Source: Luteimonas deserti
GTDB lineage: Bacteria; Pseudomonadota; Gammaproteobacteria; Xanthomonadales; Xanthomonadaceae
Length of the DNA stretch: 64,000 nucleotides
NCBI RefSeq assembly: GCF_013425765.1
Contig: NZ_JACCJZ010000017.1
Location: 124,001-188,000, forward strand
Direction: 5' to 3'
The position numbers were made by a program, and so were the translations under genes. Positions 57,755 through 64,000 of this stretch are shown piece after piece; position 1 is the stretch's first letter; the number at the start of each line of letters is the position of its first letter. The notes under the pieces are model-generated. The model was not told the DNA's origin. It saw only the letters and a list, made by a program, of their open reading frames with translations, and ran no database searches.

Positions 57755-59848
57755 TCAGCCTGCAGTGGGCGCTGCGGTCACGTCCGCTCGCAGCGCGGGT
57801 GCATCCCAGCCGGGACGCGGCGCGAAACGCTCGCCGTGACGCGCCTGAAGCGCACGCAGGCGCTCGAGCAGCACCTCGACGCCGGTGTCGCGGATGTATT
57901 GCACCGGGCCGCCGCGGAAGGGCGCGAAGCCGGTGCCGAAGATCACTCCGGCGTCGAGCAGATCCGCATCGGCCACCACGCCGTCGTGGAGGGCGGCGAC
58001 GGCCTCGTTGAGCAGGGGCAACACCAGACGGTCCTCGAGATCCTCCGGCGCGCGGTAGTCCTTCGGCACCTCGGGCTTTTTGGCCTTGCCGTTCTCCCAG
58101 GCATACAGGCCCTGGCCATCCTTCTTGCCGCGCTTGCCGGCCTCCGGCGGCGTGGCGAGCGACGCCGGGATCTGCAGCCCGAGAAACGGCGCCAGTTCGC
58201 GTCCGACGCCGGAGGCGATGTCCAGGCCCACGGTGTCGATCAGCTCGATCGGCCCCATCGGCATGCCGAAGTTCACCGCGGCGCGATCGATCACCGCGCC
58301 GGGAATGCCTTCCGCATAGGCAGTGGCGGCCTCGAGCATGTACGGGAACAACAGGCGGTTGACCAGGAATCCGGGGGTGCCGGCAACCGGCACAGGCAAC
58401 TTGTCGATCGCCTTGCAGAACGCCGCCAGGCGCTGCACGGTGGTCTCGTCGACGCCGTCGTGATGCACGATCTCCACCAGAGGCATCGAGGCGACGGGAT
58501 TGAAATAGTGCAGGCCCGCGAACTGCGCCGGCCGCTGCACATGGGCGGCGAGTTCGTCGAGCGGGATAGACGAGGTGTTGCTGGTGAGCAGCGCATGGGG
58601 ACCGAGGCGCCGTTCAAGCTCGACATAGAGCGCGCGCTTGGCCTCCGCGTTCTCGATGATGGCCTCGATCACCAGATCGGCTTCCGCGATGCCGTCGCCG
58701 GCGAGATCCGAGCGCAACCGCGAGGCCACGTCCGGCCGCTTGGCCGGGTCGCGCACCTTCTTCTCGAACAGCGTCGCAGCACGTGCCTGGGCCTTGTCGA
58801 CGAAGGTCTGCTCGCGGTCCTGCAGGGTCACCTCGAGACCCTTGTAGGCCGACCACGCCGCGATGTCGCCGCCCATGACGCCGGCACCGACCACATGCAC
58901 CCGGCGCACCGGCGGATGGTCCGCGGTGGATTTTCCGCCCAGGCCCTTCAGACGTTCCATCAGGAAGAACACCCGCGTGAGATTGCGCGCGGTCGACGTG
59001 CCGGCCAGCTTGACCACGGACTTGCGTTCCGCGGCCAGCAGTGCGCGGGTGTCGCCCGAGCTCCGCCGCCAGGTCTCGACCATCGCGTAGGGCGCCGGGT
59101 AATGGGCCTTCTTCGCCTTGCGCGCGACCTGCTTGACCAGCATCGGCGCGAGTGCCTGACGGACCGGCCAGGTATTGGTGGCCCAGCCCAGGGCACGCTG
59201 CTTGAGCGGGCGCACCGTGCCCTTCAGGGCCAGCGCCACGGCCGCATCTACCAGCAGTGTCGGCTCCACCACCTTGTCGACCAGGCCGATGCCGCGCGCA
59301 GCCTTCGCCGGCAGCGCCCGACCCGTCAGCATCATGTCGAACGCAGCCGGCGCGCCCACGAGACGGGGGAGGCGCACGCTGCCCCCCCAGCCCGGATAGA
59401 TGCCGAGCTTGACCTCGGGCAGCCCGATTTTCGTCGAGGCATCGCTGCTGGCGACGCGATAGTCGCAGGCCAGCGCGATCTCGGTGCCGCCGCCCATGCA
59501 GAAGCCGTGGATCGCGGCTACGGTCGGGCAGGGGAGTTCGGCGAGGCGCTGGAACGCCATCTGCCCGCGCCGGATCGAATCGCCGATGGTGCCCTTCGCG
59601 TCGAACGCCTGGAACTCGCGGATATCGGCGCCCGCGATGAAGCCCTTGGCCTTCGCAGAACGGATGACCAGGGCCTTCGGCGGATCGAGCGCCAGCCGCT
59701 CGAGCAGGGCGTCGAGCTCGATGAGCACGTCCTGGGCGAAGGTGTTGACCGACTCGCCGGCGCGGTCGAGCGACAGCATGAGCACACCGTCCTCGCGCGG
59801 CTGGGCATGCCAGTGGCTGAAGCGGAGCCCGTCGAGGCCTGCGTACAT
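57755..59848 (-). CDS. bifunctional enoyl-CoA hydratase / 3-hydroxyacyl-CoA dehydrogenase (FadB/FadJ family)
   Basis: 697-residue multifunctional beta-oxidation enzyme. The N-terminal crotonase domain (about 1-190) has GFCMGGGTEIALACDYR and GLPEVKLGIYPGWGG, carrying the two catalytic Glu. The NAD-binding 3-hydroxyacyl-CoA dehydrogenase domain (from about 315) has VVGAGVMGGDIA, NTSSIPLDELA and GLHYFNPVASMPLVEI with the catalytic His, then the C-terminal dehydrogenase domain. There is no thiolase gene beside it. It is convergent with pilZ and divergent from rpoE. FadB versus FadJ cannot be settled here. Confidence 0.92.
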   Translation of the reverse strand: MYAGLDGLRFSHWHAQPREDGVLMLSLDRAGESVNTFAQDVLIELDALLERLALDPPKALVIRSAKAKGFIAGADIREFQAFDAKGTIGDSIRRGQMAFQRLAELPCPTVAAIHGFCMGGGTEIALACDYRVASSDASTKIGLPEVKLGIYPGWGGSVRLPRLVGAPAAFDMMLTGRALPAKAARGIGLVDKVVEPTLLVDAAVALALKGTVRPLKQRALGWATNTWPVRQALAPMLVKQVARKAKKAHYPAPYAMVETWRRSSGDTRALLAAERKSVVKLAGTSTARNLTRVFFLMERLKGLGGKSTADHPPVRRVHVVGAGVMGGDIAAWSAYKGLEVTLQDREQTFVDKAQARAATLFEKKVRDPAKRPDVASRLRSDLAGDGIAEADLVIEAIIENAEAKRALYVELERRLGPHALLTSNTSSIPLDELAAHVQRPAQFAGLHYFNPVASMPLVEIVHHDGVDETTVQRLAAFCKAIDKLPVPVAGTPGFLVNRLLFPYMLEAATAYAEGIPGAVIDRAAVNFGMPMGPIELIDTVGLDIASGVGRELAPFLGLQIPASLATPPEAGKRGKKDGQGLYAWENGKAKKPEVPKDYRAPEDLEDRLVLPLLNEAVAALHDGVVADADLLDAGVIFGTGFAPFRGGPVQYIRDTGVEVLLERLRALQARHGERFAPRPGWDAPALRADVTAAPTAG

Positions 59849-60015
59849 ACGGCACCATCCGTTAGGGTATGGGAATCCGCCTATGATCCCGAGGATGCTT
59901 CGGCGGCGTCAAATCGGCGCTTGAAACGGCCGGCCGCATGCCGCGACTTGCGAGGCGCGGGCCGCGCCCCAAGGAATACCGGCGGAGCGGCGGACCATGC
60001 CACACCCGTCGTGAC

Positions 60016-60044
60016 GGAACTTTTCGCGCGATCGCCTGTCCCAA
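60016..60044 (+). promoter_or_regulatory. sigma-E type promoter of rpoE-rseA-degP
   Basis: GGAACTT (60016-60022), 16 nt, TCCCAA (60039-60044), matching the extracytoplasmic sigma-E pattern GGAACTT-N16-TCNNA, 42 nt before the rpoE start. It predicts positive autoregulation. Confidence 0.78.
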
Positions 60045-60085
60045 TGCCCGTGCCAGGCCGGGCCCGATCAAGGAGACCCGGCTCG

Positions 60086-60712
60086 ATGGCCGAGGAACGC
60101 GACAGCCAGGAGCGCTTGGATCTGGACGAGGAACTGGTCAGACGTGTGCAGCGCGGCGACACCGCGGCATTCGACCTGCTCGTGCGCAAGCACCAGCACA
60201 GGATCGCGGCGCTGATCGGTCGTTACGTCGCCGACTGGAGCGAGGTCCAGGACGTCGCCCAGGAGACGTTCATCCGCGCCTACCGGGCGATCGGCAGCTT
60301 TCGCGGCGACGCGCAGTTCTATACCTGGCTGCACAGGATCGCGGTGAACACCGCCAAGAACCACCTCGTCGCGCACAACCGCCGGCCACCGACCGACGAC
60401 GTCGACATCGACGACGCCGAACAGTTCGAAGGCGGCATGCGGTTGCGCGACAGCGACACCCCCGAGCGCGAACTGATGCGGCAGCAACTGGAACAAACGG
60501 TGGTCCGTGCGGTCGAAGCCCTGCCCGAGGAACTGCGGGTGGCGATCAACCTGCGCGAGGTCGACGGCCTCAGCTACGAGGAGATCGCCGAGCGTATGGG
60601 CTGCCCGATCGGCACCGTGCGTTCGCGGATCTTCCGCGCACGCGACGCGATCGATCGCGAGCTCAGACCCCTGATGGACAACGAACGACTTGTGGAGCGC
60701 GTGACCCGATGA
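60086..60712 (+). CDS. rpoE: ECF sigma factor RpoE (AlgU type)
   Basis: 208-residue envelope-stress sigma factor. Region 2 has DVAQETFIRAYRAIGSFRGDAQFYTWLHRIAVNTAKN; region 4 has LPEELRVAINLREVDGLSYEEIAERMGCPIGTVRSRIFRAR. ATG 60086 is preceded by AAGGAG; the much longer open frame runs antisense over the fad gene and is discarded. The stop overlaps rseA (ATGA). Confidence 0.95.
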   Translation: MAEERDSQERLDLDEELVRRVQRGDTAAFDLLVRKHQHRIAALIGRYVADWSEVQDVAQETFIRAYRAIGSFRGDAQFYTWLHRIAVNTAKNHLVAHNRRPPTDDVDIDDAEQFEGGMRLRDSDTPERELMRQQLEQTVVRAVEALPEELRVAINLREVDGLSYEEIAERMGCPIGTVRSRIFRARDAIDRELRPLMDNERLVERVTR

Positions 60713-61656
60713 GCCCATCCGACGACATCGACACCCTGCAGATCGCGCCTGATCCGGACAAGCTCGAGCGGTACCACCGCCAGCAGCTTTCGGCGATGCT
60801 CGACGGCGAGCTGCCGCAGGACCAGGCGCGGTTCCTGCGTCGCCGCCTGCAGCACGACGCCGAACTCGCCCAGTGCTTCGAGCGCTGGCAGGTCTGCGGT
60901 GACGTGCTGCGCGGCCGCCGCGTTTCGCTGTTGCCGGTCGATTTCGCCGACCGCATCGCGGCGGGCATCGCGGCGGATGGCGCAGCCGCGGTGGCGGCGA
61001 CCGGGACGGCGCGGCGCGCACGCCCACGGCTGCTGCGTTGGGGCGGTGGCGCCGCCCTGGCTGCGTCTGTGGCACTGGTGGCATTGTTCGTCGGACGCCC
61101 CGGCGGCCTGCAGGACACGCCCGGCGAGGCGCCCGCGGGCGTTCTCGCCGATGCGTCGCCCGCGCCCCTGCCCGTGCCTGCCGATGCCACCGCCGATGCC
61201 TCGGCACTGATGGTGTCGAACGCGGATGCCGGTGCCGGCGTCGTGGCGGCCGGTGCGGTGGCAACGGCTGCAATGCAGCGGCGCACCGGCACCGAGCGCT
61301 CGACACGCGCCCAATCGCAGCGGGCCGCCCTGCGTGGCGCCCAGGAGCGTGCGGTACGCGACGTCGAGCTTGCAGCCGTGCCCGGCGCGTCGTCCGGCGG
61401 GACCGGGCGCGCATTCGCTCCGGCCGGATCGCTCGTCTCGGCGTCGATTGCGTCGTCGACACTGGGTGCCGTCGACGGCGTGGCCCGGCCGTGGCCGCGC
61501 GCATCGTCGCTGACCGCGGACAGCAGTTTCAGCGTGCGCTACGGCGACGGCTTCGCGGCGCCGTCCTGGAGCGACCCGACGCCGGCCGGCAGCAGCGTGC
61601 TGCCGAGTTTTCCGGTCGAGCCGAGCGGAGAGGCTGTCCGTCCGCAGTCACCCTGA
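60709..61656 (+). CDS. rseA: anti-sigma-E factor RseA
   Basis: 315-residue single-pass inner-membrane protein. The N-terminal cytoplasmic anti-sigma domain (about 20-75, RQQLSAMLDGELPQDQARFLRRR) binds RpoE, one transmembrane segment lies near 108-128, and the rest is a low-complexity A/S/P/V-rich periplasmic region longer than in E. coli RseA (216). Regulated proteolysis of such proteins frees the sigma factor. Coupled to rpoE by a 4-nt overlap. Confidence 0.9.
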   Translation: MSPSDDIDTLQIAPDPDKLERYHRQQLSAMLDGELPQDQARFLRRRLQHDAELAQCFERWQVCGDVLRGRRVSLLPVDFADRIAAGIAADGAAAVAATGTARRARPRLLRWGGGAALAASVALVALFVGRPGGLQDTPGEAPAGVLADASPAPLPVPADATADASALMVSNADAGAGVVAAGAVATAAMQRRTGTERSTRAQSQRAALRGAQERAVRDVELAAVPGASSGGTGRAFAPAGSLVSASIASSTLGAVDGVARPWPRASSLTADSSFSVRYGDGFAAPSWSDPTPAGSSVLPSFPVEPSGEAVRPQSP

Positions 61657-61744
61657 ACCCGCGTGTCGATGCCTGCGCCGGCGGATGCGCAGTCCGCGAC
61701 GCGCGGTGGTCCACGCCCCGTTCTTTTCTTGCCGATTCCGAGTG

Positions 61745-63304
<1,560 letters not shown>

Positions 63305-63341
63305 TCCCGGCTCCGCCCGGAGCACCAGCGCGGAGCCCCAG

Positions 63342-63371
63342 GGTCCGCGGCGGGGCGTCCCGTCGCGGACC
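63342..63371. terminator. terminator-like inverted repeat after degP
   Basis: GGTCCGCG (63342-63349) and CGCGGACC (63364-63371), a perfect 8-bp stem with a 14-nt loop, without a T run. A weaker 7-bp pair precedes it at 63309-63337. Confidence 0.4.
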
Positions 63372-63465
63372 GCTGCGTTGACGGCCTGCGACGACGCGCG
63401 CGCCGCAGCGGGGCGCTATGCGATAATCGCCCGTTATCTTTTCGACGACGGCCCGGCCGCCGCCC

Positions 63466-64000
63466 ATGACCCACGATTCGATGCGGAACATCCGCAATTT
63501 CTCCATCATCGCCCACGTCGACCACGGCAAGTCGACCCTGGCCGACCGCATCATCCAGCTGTGCGGCGGCCTCCAGGCCCGCGAGATGGAGGCGCAGGTG
63601 CTCGACTCGAATCCGATCGAGCGCGAGCGCGGCATCACCATCAAGGCGCAGTCGGTGTCGCTGCCGTACACCGCGCGCGATGGCCAGGTCTACCATCTGA
63701 ACTTCATCGACACCCCCGGCCACGTCGACTTCAGCTACGAGGTCAGCCGGTCCCTGGCGGCGTGCGAAGGCGCGCTGCTGGTGGTCGACGCGGCACAGGG
63801 CGTGGAGGCGCAATCGGTCGCCAACTGCTACACGGCGATCGAGCAGGGCCTGGAAGTGGTGCCGGTGCTCAACAAGATCGATCTGCCCACGGCCGACATC
63901 GAACGCGCGAAGGCGGAGATCGAGGCCGTGATCGGCATCGACGCCGAGGACGCGGTGGCGGTCAGCGCCAAGACCGGCCTGAACGTGGTCGAGGTGCTCG
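63466..64000 (+). CDS. lepA: translation elongation factor 4 LepA, 3'-truncated by the window end
   Basis: First 178 or so codons of the ribosome back-translocase GTPase LepA (EF4). G1 AHVDHGKS at 16-23, GITIKAQSV with the G2 threonine, DTPGHVDF (G3) and NKIDLP (G4), then VSAKTGLN (G5). The open frame runs off the window without a stop. ATG 63466 is chosen; ATG 63481 is the alternative. GATAAT near 63422 could be its -10. It lies downstream of degP as in other xanthomonads. Confidence 0.95.
   Translation, partial: MTHDSMRNIRNFSIIAHVDHGKSTLADRIIQLCGGLQAREMEAQVLDSNPIERERGITIKAQSVSLPYTARDGQVYHLNFIDTPGHVDFSYEVSRSLAACEGALLVVDAAQGVEAQSVANCYTAIEQGLEVVPVLNKIDLPTADIERAKAEIEAVIGIDAEDAVAVSAKTGLNVVEVL

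Noticed and set aside
57527-60085. N-terminal extension of rpoE by more than 850 codons
   Set aside because: The frame is open only because it is antisense to the fad gene; AAGGAG and the sigma-E promoter place the start at 60086.

Overview
The window is high-GC DNA (roughly 68-70% by eye) from a xanthomonad gammaproteobacterium, most likely the Lysobacter/Luteimonas side of Xanthomonadaceae. The evidence is the gene content and order: scpA-scpB-rluB, zwf-glk-pgl-edd-eda, smc-zipA-ligA-epmA, mtnA-gyrA-uup, pabB-mltG-tmk-holB-pilZ and rpoE-rseA-degP-lepA. GyrA also has the xanthomonad-type Gln at position 83. No rRNA, tRNA, CRISPR array, prophage or recognisable transposase was seen.

Layout. 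1-12 kb: a fatty-acid desaturase, a long palindromic repeat element, a UvrA2-type ATPase, a DUF885 peptidase-like protein, an omega-amidase-like nitrilase, a TPR/2OG-oxygenase and RluB. 12-14 kb: ScpB and ScpA, the partners of the SMC protein encoded at 36-40 kb. 14-28 kb: a carbohydrate-uptake region with a LacI-family regulator, a TonB-dependent receptor with an N-terminal carboxypeptidase-regulatory-like domain, a glycoamylase/GH144-like lipoprotein, a sugar-binding lipoprotein, two ABC permeases and a large discoidin-domain (alpha/alpha)6 glycosidase-like lipoprotein. 28-36 kb: a complete Entner-Doudoroff operon on the minus strand and, divergent from it, the MsmK/UgpC-type ATPase that the upstream permeases lack. 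36-50 kb: SMC, ZipA, a FosX-like enzyme, LigA, EpmA, a second copy of the palindromic element, MtnA and GyrA. 50-64 kb: Uup, a small secreted protein, PabB, MltG, Tmk, HolB, PilZ, a FadB/FadJ-type beta-oxidation enzyme, the sigma-E module RpoE/RseA/DegP, and the start of LepA, cut by the window end.

How the genes fit together. Three promoter regions (upstream of lacI, of the glycosidase/ABC operon, and of the distant ATPase gene next to zwf) carry the same 14-bp cre-like box, TGRAAACGNTTWCA. I infer one LacI-type regulon. It would couple outer-membrane capture and periplasmic trimming of a gluco-oligosaccharide, ABC import with a shared ATPase encoded 11 kb away, and glucokinase plus the Entner-Doudoroff pathway.

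The least explained structure is a dispersed element present twice (about 1361-2004 and 44969-45777). Each copy is a long imperfect palindrome flanked by hexanucleotide tracts (pyrimidine-rich on the left, purine-rich on the right) and has no evident protein. The outer arms of the two copies lie in the same orientation, but their central cores of about 190-240 bp are inverted relative to each other. This suggests flipping by recombination between the arms. Other points of note are three genes (ligA, mtnA, uup) with the layout TANAAT-N6-ATG and no ribosome binding site, which suggests leaderless mRNAs, and a textbook sigma-E promoter in front of rpoE.
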